A program made the translations under genes and the position numbers. 63,342 bases of DNA from contig NZ_QTJR01000018.1 of NCBI RefSeq assembly GCF_003382285.1, forward strand, positions 1 through 63,342. Direction: 5' to 3'. Numbering within the stretch: position 1 is the first letter of the stretch; each line of letters begins with the position of its first letter. Origin of the DNA: Lysobacter soli (GTDB taxonomy: Bacteria; Pseudomonadota; Gammaproteobacteria; Xanthomonadales; Xanthomonadaceae). A model generated the notes under the pieces. The model did no database searches. It worked only from the letters and a program-made list of their open reading frames with translations, and was not told the DNA's origin. Below, piece by piece: positions 29,344-38,109 of the stretch.

Positions 29344-30129
29344 ATGAACCTTCAGAGAGAGCTCGGCGGCCCGTCTGCCGCCGAGAGAGAGGAGATCTAT
29401 GCCCGCTTCGGGATGACTTCGCGAGGCATCGAAGAAGTCGAACGGATGATTGCGGATAGCGGCTTGCGGTCGGTCGGCAAGTCAGCGCTGACGAACGTCC
29501 GGGTGTCCCTTCAGTCCGGCCACGCGCAAGTTCACGCACGAGCGCAGGCGCGCACGCCTCACGGTCGAGGACTACCGGAAGATCTGGGCGAAGGCGCCGG
29601 CGTGGGTGCAGGTCGCGATGGACCTGTCCCTGCTGACGCTGCTGCGGCGCGAGGACGTGGTCAGCCTGAGCTTTTCCGATGCGCGGGCGGGCTCGCTGTG
29701 GGTCGTGCCGTCGAAGACCGAGGGTACCAGCGGGGTCCGCCTGCAGATCGCCATCGGCCCCGAGCTGGAGGCCGTGCTGGCGCGTGCACGGGACGCCGTC
29801 GTGTCGCCGTTCGTGGTGCACCGGCTGCCGGATAAGGCACGGCCGCAGGACAAGCGCGCGAAGGCGCGCACGCATCACATGCAGGTTCTACCCGAGCAGC
29901 TGTCGCGCGCGTTCGCAGATGCCCGTGACGAAGCGGAAATTGTCGGCGACAACCCGCCGACCTTCCACGGAGCCTGGGCGGTGCGCTGTTGCAGGAATCG
30001 GGATGGACGCTGCAGCAGGTGCAGGCGCTAATGGGCCATAGCAGCGAGAGCATGACGAAGGCCTATCTGGAGGGCCACGATGCGCCGTGGAGCTCAGTGG
30101 CGACCGGAATCAAGCTGCCTTCGAGTTAG
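29344..30129 (+). pseudogene. Tyrosine-recombinase integrase remnant, frameshifted and deleted
   Basis: From ATG 29344 (AGGAGG upstream) about 58 codons read MNLQRELGGPSAAEREE... with no integrase likeness. After a frame change near 29520 the integrase core starts: TRKFTHERRRARLTVEDYRK, then MDLSLLTLLRREDVVSLSF, which holds the first catalytic Arg. Near 29970 a deletion removes the HxxR Arg (FHG instead of FHELR). A third frame then gives LGGALLQESGWTLQQVQ, MGHSSESMTKAYLEGHD (late His and Tyr) and a stop at 30129. It cannot be active. It probably inserted the island at tRNA-Pro. Confidence 0.85.
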
Positions 30130-30806
30130 GCAGTCAGATCGATTCCATTGCGCATACCAGGCAGCCTTCTAAGCGGGAGCGTTCCAGCGTAAGCGGCGAT
30201 CGTACGGCGTAGCTCCGACAGTTCAGCTGTGATGTCGGCAACCGCAGAGTCGTGGTCTGCCTGCGTAATGCGCTTCGACTTCAGCCGGGCAGAGATCTTC
30301 TTTAGTGAACGCTCACGCTCGCCAACAGCATCGTTCAGTAGCCGTAGGACCTGCAGAGTACTACGCCTATAAGCGACGCTTTCCTCGTCATTGAGTAGGA
30401 GCAGTTCTTCGGTGTGACGCCCATAGGCAGACTTCGGGTCCATGCGGCCGGTTGCCGAATCGAACTTGAGGTGCGAGGCCATCTCGTGATCGCATGGGTT
30501 GACCACGTACGGGCCAGCAGTTTCGTCGTCAGGCCAGTAGGCCCCCTTCCGGCTGTTGCAAGCGGAACAGCAGTAAAAGAGGTTTTCATAGCTGCATACA
30601 AGATGCGCGAACTTACTGATGCTCTTGGGGCGATAATGATCGACCTGAAAATTCAGGTTCGGCACACTTGAATCAGGCTGGCGGCAATACACGCACACCC
30701 TGGCAAATTCGTGCTGAAGATACGGCTTGTAGGTTTGATAACGACGGAACTGCCGCGGCTTGAGCGACCGCTTTTGCCTAGCCTTCGGATAGTGAAAGAC
30801 GTTCAC
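30126..30806 (-). CDS. HNH endonuclease
   Basis: 226 aa. A Cys4-type HNH domain occupies about 30-105: VCVYCRQPD (first CxxC), the core VDHYRPKSISK with the catalytic His, then YENLFYCCSACNSRKG (second Cys pair and the His/Asn-metal region). Family members cut DNA with a single divalent metal. The C-terminal half is helical (SLKKISARLKSK; ITAELSELRRTIAAYAG). It is the last gene of a three-gene minus-strand operon, 8 bp after its neighbour. HNH proteins of this form are common effectors in phage-defence cassettes; that role is inferred here. Confidence 0.88.
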   Translation of the reverse strand: MNVFHYPKARQKRSLKPRQFRRYQTYKPYLQHEFARVCVYCRQPDSSVPNLNFQVDHYRPKSISKFAHLVCSYENLFYCCSACNSRKGAYWPDDETAGPYVVNPCDHEMASHLKFDSATGRMDPKSAYGRHTEELLLLNDEESVAYRRSTLQVLRLLNDAVGERERSLKKISARLKSKRITQADHDSAVADITAELSELRRTIAAYAGTLPLRRLPGMRNGIDLTA

Positions 30807-30814
30807 AGCGCTGC

Positions 30815-31309
30815 TTAGAGTCCAAGCCGCCGCATGCGCTCCGCGTGCGCCTGATTCAGAGAATCAAGGCGCGACACTGATAGCTCCAAGGCCGCTACTT
30901 GAGCAGACGTCACGCGAGGCGCGCGCTCGGTAATCCGCTGATTGAGGATCTCCAAGCGCGCAAGCAATTCAGATGACCTATTGCCTTCACCCGCACGCAG
31001 GGCCATTACGTGAATGCGTTGTCGAGCAATCCGCTCAACGTCGCTCTCTCCTTGCTTGCTTCGTTGCCCAGTTTCTTGGTCGCGGGTCTGGTCAATCAGC
31101 GCACTGGTAGGCGCCACTTCCAGCGCTTGAGTGGTCGCGCTGGGACGCGAGGTTGAGCCTTCAGCAACTCGAGAGTCGAACCTTTCGCTCAACCACTTCT
31201 CGGGGCCGGCGAATGTTGTCCAGTGCTTTGGGGGCTCTCCCGAAATCGCAGGCGGATGATAAGAACCGGCAAGCGATACGTCGACGTGGGAAGCGTAGTA
31301 GTCCATCAC
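30815..31309 (-). CDS. Coiled-coil protein, unknown, in TIGR04255/HNH operon
   Basis: 164 aa. Its ATG overlaps the stop of the TIGR04255 gene, so the two are translated together. The N-terminal half is low-complexity and polar (WTTFAGPEKWLSERFDS). The C-terminal half is helical with heptads (SSELLARLEILNQRITER; VAALELSVSRLDSLNQAHAE). No domain is recognised. A structural or adaptor link between its two neighbours is the simplest idea, but it is inference. Confidence 0.72.
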   Translation of the reverse strand: MMDYYASHVDVSLAGSYHPPAISGEPPKHWTTFAGPEKWLSERFDSRVAEGSTSRPSATTQALEVAPTSALIDQTRDQETGQRSKQGESDVERIARQRIHVMALRAGEGNRSSELLARLEILNQRITERAPRVTSAQVAALELSVSRLDSLNQAHAERMRRLGL

Positions 31310-32073
31310 CCCTTCTCCGAGCTAAGAAACTCACGAGCCTTCGTGTCGAGACACCAGTCGAAAACGTCAAACGCCTGTGCGTGGATGGCATCCATTGCGT
31401 CGTACGCCTCGCCAATTGCAGTTTCGTTGCGATAACAATCGATATCGAAACTGTACGTTGGCTTGAGGTTACCGCTGCCGGAGTCTACGAGCTTAACCCC
31501 ATGCTGAAGAAGCACACCGCCATCCGCGGCTGCAAGCTGAACTCTTCCCGCATATTCCACAATTCCTAGGAATGCGCCGCTCCGTATCGGTTCGACTAAT
31601 GCCGGGTTGATCCACCCTTGAGCGGGATCTTCATCATTTTCAATATTGTTAATGAAGCGCATTCCAATGCGAGTAAAGAACTCGGAGTCAATGATCTCCG
31701 CCGCCGCATCAATGACGGTGACCATCCGTTCCCGAAACGCCTTGTACCCCGGATAGGTCCGAGTCTCGAGCGCGATCGTGCTCTCTTTCAGAGTCACCGC
31801 CCAATTGCCCCTCACCGATCGCAACACATGCGAGTGCGCTGCTTCCGCGGTGGTACTTCCAAGCGCGAACTTGAACTCGTTTGCGGAGTCCAACGTCGGG
31901 TACTGCTTGCGGAGCGCCTTGATGAAAGAAGCCGGAGGTCGATCCTTTCCCAACTCGAGCAGGGTCGGGAATCGAAGCTCACAAACCACCTGACCAGCGA
32001 AGTTGCGCTTGTAGCGATCGATGTTCTCGGAGCGAGCTTGGACCAGGCTGTCGGCTTTGAGCTGCTCTGACAT
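31306..32073 (-). CDS. TIGR04255-family protein
   Basis: 255 aa from ATG 32073; the frame stays open to GTG 32199, but that stretch covers the operator repeats and reads poorly as protein. It follows the TIGR04255 pattern: VVCELRFPTLLELGKDRPP at the start, FIKALRKQYPTL, a W-containing strand (GNWAVTLKESTIALETRTYP), GYKAFRERM, and the signature RIGMRFINNIEN about two thirds in. This family is sporadic in bacteria and its function is unknown. It is the first gene of an operon with a coiled-coil protein and an HNH nuclease. Confidence 0.8.
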   Translation of the reverse strand: MSEQLKADSLVQARSENIDRYKRNFAGQVVCELRFPTLLELGKDRPPASFIKALRKQYPTLDSANEFKFALGSTTAEAAHSHVLRSVRGNWAVTLKESTIALETRTYPGYKAFRERMVTVIDAAAEIIDSEFFTRIGMRFINNIENDEDPAQGWINPALVEPIRSGAFLGIVEYAGRVQLAAADGGVLLQHGVKLVDSGSGNLKPTYSFDIDCYRNETAIGEAYDAMDAIHAQAFDVFDWCLDTKAREFLSSEKG

Positions 32074-32112
32074 GAGAGTCACTTTGGGAGGACCGTTCGG
32101 ACCGGCGAATTC

Positions 32113-32200
32113 TGACACGGCGTGTGTCACCGTGCCGAGTGGGCAATGTATTTGGTGACAATAGGGTGACTTTAGGGTGACGGGCAGCTTCACCGTCACC
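32113..32200. promoter_or_regulatory. Phased GGTGAC repeats upstream of the TIGR04255 operon
   Basis: GGTGAC occurs at 32154, 32165 and 32176, exactly 11 bp apart, so all face the same side of the helix. Inverted copies (GTCACC) lie at 32126 and 32195. A TGACAC/GTGTCA palindrome lies at 32113-32129. This looks like an operator array for a cooperative regulator of the operon starting at 32073. Confidence 0.6.
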
Positions 32201-32216
32201 TAAGTCCTTGAAAAGA

Positions 32217-32276
32217 TGGTCGGGACGCCGGATTCGAACCGACGACCCTCTGCCCCCAGATAGATGCGCTATGAGC
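32217..32276 (-). tRNA. Partial tRNA-Pro (GGG), 3' part only, integration-site remnant
   Basis: On the minus strand the 3' side of a tRNA is complete: anticodon-loop sequence with GGG, the 3' anticodon stem CAGAG, variable loop, T arm with GGTTCGAATCC, acceptor strand GTCCCGA and encoded CCA. A D-arm-like GCGCAT lies upstream, but the 5' acceptor strand that should pair with GTCCCGA is not there. So this is not a working tRNA. Tyrosine integrases target the 3' half of tRNA genes, so this is most simply a copy of the attachment site at the island end. Confidence 0.75.
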
Positions 32277-32293
32277 ACGCTATGGGAGCCGCA

Positions 32294-32348
32294 CCATAGT
32301 TCGTGCCCGTGCCGGCCACCATAGTTTGGCTTCAAGGACAAACTATGG
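32294..32348. repeat. CCATAGTTTG inverted pair, right island edge
   Basis: CCATAGTTTG at 32319-32328 and its complement CAAACTATGG at 32339-32348, separated by 10 nt, with a near copy (CCATAGTTCG) at 32294. The same word occurs twice at the left island edge. It forms a perfect 10-bp stem. Confidence 0.75.
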
Positions 32349-32398
32349 CCGGCCGACCAGCCGCGGCAAGCACGGCGACGGCGACCGCGCGGCTGCCC

Positions 32399-32417
32399 TT
32401 GCACTAGGATGGTGCAA
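32399..32417 (+). promoter_or_regulatory. NtrC-type binding palindrome overlapping the ntrB start
   Basis: TGCAC-6 bp-GGTGCA matches the NtrC recognition pattern (GCAC-N-GTGC). Its last bases adjoin the ntrB ATG at 32417. NtrC bound here would repress its own operon; autoregulation is inferred. Confidence 0.65.
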
Positions 32418-33468
32418 TGCCCACCCCGCCCGACACCCTCCGCCCCGAGCTCGACACGCTGACCACACCCGTCGCGTGGAGCGACGAGGAAGGGGCGATC
32501 ATCGGCTGCAACGCGGCGTTCTCGCGCTGGCTCGGGGTGGGCGCGCGCCGGCTGATCGGCTGGCCGCTCGCCGGGCTCGACGGCGGCGAGGGACGGCTCG
32601 CCGATGCGATGGGCCGCCTCGACGCCGCCGACGCGCCGCTGCGCGTGCGCCGCAGCCGCCTGCGCTACGCCGATGGCGAGGAATGCTTCGCCGATGTCTG
32701 GCTGAGCCGGCGCGACGACGGCGGCTGGTTGCTGGAAGCGCATCCGGTCGACGAATTCCCCGGCGACGATCCGGCGCTGCTGCTGCCGTCCGCGCTGTCG
32801 GCCTCGCTCAAGGGGCTCGCGCACGAACTGCGCAATCCGCTCGCCGGCCTGAAGGGCGCCGCGCAGTTGCTGTCGCGCCGGCTCGATGCCGAGACGCAGG
32901 GCGATTCGCGCGAACTGGTGGCGATGATCGGCTCCGAGGTCGAACGCCTCACCGCGCTGGTCGATCGCCTGCTCACGCCGGCGCCACCGCGGCCGCACGC
33001 GCCGCTCAACATCCATGCCGTGCTCGAACGCGTGCTGCGCCTGGCCGAAAGCGACGCCGGCTGGGCCGTGCGGCTGGTGCGCGATTACGACCCGAGCCTG
33101 CCCGAGTTCGCCGGCGATTCCGACCGCCTGATGCAGGCGGTGTGGAACCTGGTGCGCAACGCGATCGAGGCCGGCGCGGCGAACGTCACGCTGCGCACGC
33201 GCGCCGAACACGCGGTGCGCATCGCCGATGCAGTGCATCCGATCGCGCTTCGGCTGGAGATCATCGACGACGGCCGCGGCGTCCCCGACGAACTCACCGA
33301 ACGCTTGTTCCTGCCGCTCGTGTCGGGACGCGCCGAAGGCAGCGGCCTCGGGCTCGCGCTCGCGCAGCAGGTCGCGCGCGAACACCGCGGCTCGCTCGCC
33401 TACCGTTCCCGCCCGGGCCACACCGTGTTCACCCTGCTGCTGCCGATGCACGTCGAGGACGCACCCTG

Positions 33469-33469
<1 letters not shown>
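32417..33469 (+). CDS. glnL: Nitrogen regulation sensor kinase NtrB
   Basis: 350 aa. An N-terminal PAS-like domain (about 10-110) is followed by HisKA with H-box GLAHELRNPLAGLKGAAQLL (His136) and HATPase (N-box NLVRNAIEA, G1 DDGRGVP, G2 GSGLGLALAQQV). The H-box wording and length are those of NtrB. In the family, PII signals nitrogen state to NtrB, which then phosphorylates or dephosphorylates NtrC. It is cytoplasmic. The next gene starts on the last base of its stop codon, so ntrB and ntrC are coupled. An NtrC-type palindrome overlaps its start. Confidence 0.93.
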
Positions 33470-34902
<1,433 letters not shown>

Positions 34903-34946
34903 AGGCCGCCGCGCCGTTCACCGGCGGCCTACCGTCGCGACGGTAG
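34903..34946 (+). terminator. Two consecutive hairpins after ntrC
   Basis: Stem AGGCCGCCG/CGGCGGCCT (34903-34930), then CTACCGTC/GACGGTAG (34929-34946). No T-run follows, but the position right after the stop codon fits a terminator. Confidence 0.5.
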
Positions 34947-35046
34947 CCTGCCGCACCGTCGCCCGCTTTGCCCCATCGGGGCGCTCCTTTCGCACGCGGG
35001 AGGGGCAGGAACCAGACACCGTTGTCCGTTTCGCAAGGAGAAGCCG

Positions 35047-35631
35047 ATGAAGACCGCCCTCACCCCCGTCCTGCTCGCCGCGTCCGTGCTCGCGCTGTCG
35101 GCCTGCAGCTCGTCCGCGCCGACGAAGTCGACCGCGCCCGCCGCAAGCGCACCGACGCCCGCCGCGCAATCGACCGCGAAGTCCGCCACGGTGAACCTCG
35201 CTTCGGCGTCGGGCAGCCTGGTGAGCGGCAAGCTGACCGTCGTGCCGATGGGCAACGGCGTGCACCTGACGGGCGAAGTCGGCGGCCTGTCGCCGGGCAG
35301 CACGCACGCGATCCACATCCACGAGAAGGGCGACTGCAGCGCGGCGGACGCGAGCAGCGCCGGCGGCCACTTCAACCCCGCCGCGCAGCCGCACGGCAAG
35401 GTCGGCAGCGGGGCGCACCACGGCGGCGACATGGACAACCTCGTCGCCAACGCCGAGGGCGTCGCGCAGGTGAATGCCCATGCCGAAGGCGTGACACTCG
35501 GCGGCGGCGCGGCGAACGACGTCGCCGGGAAGGCGGTGATCGTGCATGCCGCGGCCGACGACTACCGCACGCAGCCGACCGGCAATGCGGGCGGTCGCGT
35601 CGCGTGCGGCGTCATTACCGTGACGCGCTGA
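35047..35631 (+). CDS. sodC: Cu-Zn superoxide dismutase, lipoprotein
   Basis: 194 aa, AAGGAGAAG upstream of the ATG. A lipoprotein signal peptide ends at the lipobox ALSACSS, and a Ser/Ala/Pro linker precedes the catalytic domain. Metal ligands are visible: HAIHIHEKGDC (copper His pair), GGHFNP with the bridging His, HHGGDMDNL (zinc region), and a late conserved Arg in GGRVACG, with the two Cys likely to form the conserved disulfide. It removes superoxide in the periplasm, where this bacterium meets external oxidants. Transcribed alone. Confidence 0.94.
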   Translation: MKTALTPVLLAASVLALSACSSSAPTKSTAPAASAPTPAAQSTAKSATVNLASASGSLVSGKLTVVPMGNGVHLTGEVGGLSPGSTHAIHIHEKGDCSAADASSAGGHFNPAAQPHGKVGSGAHHGGDMDNLVANAEGVAQVNAHAEGVTLGGGAANDVAGKAVIVHAAADDYRTQPTGNAGGRVACGVITVTR

Positions 35632-35665
35632 CAGCCGTCGTTTCCATCCCTCATCACCCGACGCC

Positions 35666-36148
35666 ATGTCCCAACTCCGCATCCGCGCCGCGCACGCCCA
35701 CGACCGCGACCTGCTCGCCCAATGGGCCGTCGCCATGGCACTGGAAACCGAGCACAAGCAGCTCGACGAGAAGACCGTGCGCGCAGGCGTCGAAGCGGGC
35801 ATCGCCGACCCGGCGAAGGCGCGCTACTTCGTCGCGATGCACGAATCGGCCGTCGCCGGTCGCGAAACCATCGCCGCGCCGGCCGGCACGCTGATGCTCA
35901 CGCGCGAGTGGAGCGACTGGCGCAACGGCGACTGGTGGTGGATCCAGAGCGTCTACGTGCCGCCACAGTTCCGCCGCATGGGCGTGTTCACCGCGCTGTA
36001 CCGCCACGTCGAACAACTCGCGCGCGACACGCCCGGCGTGGTCGGCCTGCGCCTGTACGTCGAACGCGAGAACACCAACGCGCAGAAGACATATGAAGCG
36101 CTGGGCATGCGCGATGCGGGGTATTCGATTCTCGAGGCGGAGTTCTAA
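35666..36148 (+). CDS. GNAT-family N-acetyltransferase
   Basis: 160 aa. GNAT motif A is VYVPPQFRRMGVFTALYRHV, which binds the pyrophosphate of acetyl-CoA. Motif B is LRLYVERENTNAQKTYEALGM, with the usual Asn and late Tyr. The strand before it (WWWIQSVYV) completes the fold. The acceptor substrate is unknown. It starts 34 bp after sodC and could be read from the same message. Confidence 0.88.
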   Translation: MSQLRIRAAHAHDRDLLAQWAVAMALETEHKQLDEKTVRAGVEAGIADPAKARYFVAMHESAVAGRETIAAPAGTLMLTREWSDWRNGDWWWIQSVYVPPQFRRMGVFTALYRHVEQLARDTPGVVGLRLYVERENTNAQKTYEALGMRDAGYSILEAEF

Positions 36149-36165
36149 AACGCGCTGAGGTCGAG

Positions 36166-36204
36166 CCCCTCTCCTTTGGGAGAGGGGTTGGGGTGAGGGT
36201 CGGG
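36166..36204. repeat. CCCCTCTCC...GGAGAGGGG hairpin repeat
   Basis: Stem CCCCTCTCC/GGAGAGGGG followed by TTGGGGTGAGGGTCGG. It belongs to a repeat family found also at 37924, 38074 (inverted) and 57601. It lies right after the acetyltransferase gene. Confidence 0.85.
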
Positions 36205-36342
36205 ACGAGCGGCGCGGTGATGGAGCTGAAGTTCCTGGGCGCCACGTATTGCATCCAAAGCGACACACCACCGCAGCTATCCTTTACACCCTGAACACGC
36301 GTCCGGGCGCACGGTGCGCCCGACCACGACAAGGAGAACCCC

Positions 36343-36645
36343 ATGACCCGCATCATCCTGTGCCTGACCGTCCTGGCTGCCGCATCGCTGGCCGGCTGTG
36401 CATCCACGACGCCGGTCGCCGGCGGGCCGACCGCGCCGACCGGCAAGTGCAATGCCGAAGGTGCGCGCTGGGCGATCGGTTCGGCCGTCAACGACGACGT
36501 CGTCAACCGCATCCTGCAGGGCACCGGCAGCCGCGACGCGCGCGTGCTGCGTCCGGGCCAGATGGCGACGATGGATTTCCGGGAGGATCGGGTGAACGTC
36601 GACGTCAACGACCGCGGCGCCATCACCGGCATCCGCTGCGGCTGA
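36343..36645 (+). CDS. I78-family peptidase-inhibitor-like lipoprotein
   Basis: 100 aa. Lipobox ASLAGCAST, so anchored in the envelope. The mature part matches the I78 inhibitor pattern: CNAEGARWAIG, then DARVLRPGQMATMDFREDRV and a closing NDRGAITGIRCG; the two Cys are placed to pair. Family members inhibit serine proteases. The AAGGAG binding site is clear. It lies just upstream of the ribonuclease gene, which fits a role in protecting or limiting exported proteins, but that is inference. Confidence 0.85.
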   Translation: MTRIILCLTVLAAASLAGCASTTPVAGGPTAPTGKCNAEGARWAIGSAVNDDVVNRILQGTGSRDARVLRPGQMATMDFREDRVNVDVNDRGAITGIRCG

Positions 36646-36667
36646 CGCGTCACTCGGCTGATCGCTC

Positions 36668-37096
36668 GTGCGCCGTTCGCATTCGATCTGGCTCGTCGCG
36701 CTCATCGCGCTGGTCGCCCTGTGGGCGTTGACCAGGCGCGCCGGCGACGGCGAACTGCGCACGGCCGACGCGCCGCCGGTCACCGCGCAGCATGCGGCGC
36801 AGGTCGGCTATCCGGCGTTCCTGCCGGTGGAGGCGCATGCGGTGCTCGACCGCATCGCCAGCGGCGCGGCGCATCCGTACCGGCAGGACGGCAGCGAGTT
36901 CCAGAATCGCGAAGGCCGCCTGCGGCAGCAGCCGCGCGGCTATTACCGCGAATACACCGTGCCCACGCCCGGCGCCGACACGCGCGGCGCGCGACGGATC
37001 ATCGCCGGCGGCGATCCGCCGGTCGAATACTGGTACACGGCCGATCACTACCAGAGCTTCCGCCGCTTCGAATGGGCATCGAAGGAGACGCGATGA
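36668..37096 (+). CDS. Barnase-type secreted ribonuclease
   Basis: 142 aa from GTG 36668. The N-terminal hydrophobic segment (SIWLVALIALVALWALT) is a signal peptide or anchor. The remainder matches the barnase/RNase Sa (guanyl-specific) fold: an N-terminal helix, then FQNREGRLRQQPRGYYREYTV, containing the catalytic Glu and substrate-binding Arg. A later Arg (GARRIIAGG) and the closing YYTADHY-like YWYTADHYQSF hold the general-base His. It hydrolyses RNA outside the cytoplasm. The next gene, its inhibitor, overlaps its stop codon as ATGA. Confidence 0.9.
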   Translation: MRRSHSIWLVALIALVALWALTRRAGDGELRTADAPPVTAQHAAQVGYPAFLPVEAHAVLDRIASGAAHPYRQDGSEFQNREGRLRQQPRGYYREYTVPTPGADTRGARRIIAGGDPPVEYWYTADHYQSFRRFEWASKETR

Positions 37097-37530
37097 GCGC
37101 CGTCGACCTGCGCACGATCCTCGCCGACCCCGAACACGGTGGCGCGTACTTCATCGACGACCGCGACGGCGAGGCGATGGCGCAGACGGCGGCCGGGCTC
37201 GATTTCGCGGTGATGCGCGTCGACCTGTCCGACTGCGTCGACAAGGCCGACCTGATGGCGCGTCTGGCGAAGGCCGGCGGCTTTCCCGCAGGGTTCGGCG
37301 CGAACTGGGATGCGCTGTCGGACGTGTTGCGCGACATGTCGTGGCGCGCCGCGCCCGGTTATGTCTGGCTGATCGAACACGCCGGCGCATGGCGCGAGAC
37401 GTATCCGGAAGACTTCGACACGTTCCTGGAAATCCTCAACGAAGCGGCCTTCGAGTGGGCGCATGAGGACGTCGCGTTCTGGGCGCTGCTGCCCTTCCCC
37501 GGCGACCAGCTCACCGCACTGGAAGACTGA
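37093..37530 (+). CDS. Barstar-family ribonuclease inhibitor
   Basis: 145 aa, ATG overlapping the ribonuclease stop. The barstar pattern is clear: a strand and helix with MRVDLSDCVDKADLMARLA, then AGGFPAGFGANWDALSDVL, which supplies the acidic and aromatic residues that plug the barnase active site. Barstar protects the producer from its own ribonuclease in the cytoplasm. Overlapping starts and stops ensure that the inhibitor is made whenever the nuclease is. The pair works as a toxin-immunity couple in a general sense. Confidence 0.93.
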   Translation: MSAVDLRTILADPEHGGAYFIDDRDGEAMAQTAAGLDFAVMRVDLSDCVDKADLMARLAKAGGFPAGFGANWDALSDVLRDMSWRAAPGYVWLIEHAGAWRETYPEDFDTFLEILNEAAFEWAHEDVAFWALLPFPGDQLTALED

Positions 37531-37544
37531 GCGGCGCGCCGCTC
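37529..37544. terminator. Palindrome after barstar, bidirectional terminator-like
   Basis: GAGCGGCG/CGCCGCTC, a perfect 16-bp palindrome starting within the barstar stop codon, between convergent genes. Confidence 0.5.
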
Positions 37545-37551
37545 GCGCGCG

Positions 37552-37785
37552 TCAGATGCGGTCGTCGATGCCCGTGATGCCCGAGTGCTTGGCGCAACTC
37601 GCGCAGCACCAGAACTTGCCATCGTGTTCGACGCCGTGCCCGATGATGCGGCAACCGCAGTGTTCGCACGTGGGCGCGAGCTTGTGGATCGCGCACTCGA
37701 ACGAGTCGAACGTCCCGCTGCCATGCGGCATGGTGACGGTGAACGCCTTGTCGTAGTCGTTGCCGCAGGTATCGCACTTGGGCAT
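37552..37785 (-). CDS. Small Cys-rich zinc-binding protein
   Basis: 77 aa from ATG 37785 (AGGA upstream); a longer in-frame start is not supported. Cys pairs CDTCGN, FEC, CEHCGCR and CCASC, with His residues in between (ECAIHKLA; GHGVEHDG), suggest two zinc sites, as in small prokaryotic metallothionein-like or zinc-ribbon proteins. The motif order (FDSFECAIHKLAPTCEHCG) is conserved in a known family of uncharacterised proteins. Role unknown. Confidence 0.8.
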   Translation of the reverse strand: MPKCDTCGNDYDKAFTVTMPHGSGTFDSFECAIHKLAPTCEHCGCRIIGHGVEHDGKFWCCASCAKHSGITGIDDRI

Positions 37786-37923
37786 GGCGGGGATCCTGGT
37801 CGTCGCGTGGATCCCGAGTGTGGCGTCGCGGCGCACGCGAGGCGGTGAAGTTGGCGGCAATGGGGTGTTAAGGCCCTAGTGCCTCGTCCGTCCGTCACGT
37901 CTAATCTCGCCCGGCGTTTTGAG

Positions 37924-38109
37924 CCCCTCTCCCTGCGGGAGAGGGGTTGGGGTGAGGGTCGGCGGAGTGATGAGCGACCACATCGCATGAAGCCGCTTTC
38001 GTTGGGCACGGTGCGACTAAAAGCAGACCGCAGTGCATCAAGGCACCTGCTGTTCACCTGTGAGCCTTCGTTACCCCTCACCCCAACCCCTCTCCCGCGG
38101 GGAGAGGGG
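37924..38109. repeat. Two oppositely oriented CCCCTCTCC-type repeats
   Basis: The first copy is 37924-37962 (plus orientation); the second, 38074-38109, is inverted. Both contain the stem and the GGTTGGGGTGAGGG tail. Confidence 0.85.

Larger units (their letters stand above)
32074..32416. other. Operon promoter region and island edge, no gene
   Basis: Holds the GGTGAC array, the partial tRNA-Pro and the CCATAGTTTG inverted pair. No coding frame is supportable. GC content rises sharply after 32350, where the core chromosome resumes. Confidence 0.6.

Noticed and set aside
32217-32276. Complete functional tRNA-Pro
   Set aside because: The 5' acceptor strand does not pair with the 3' strand, so the tRNA is partial.
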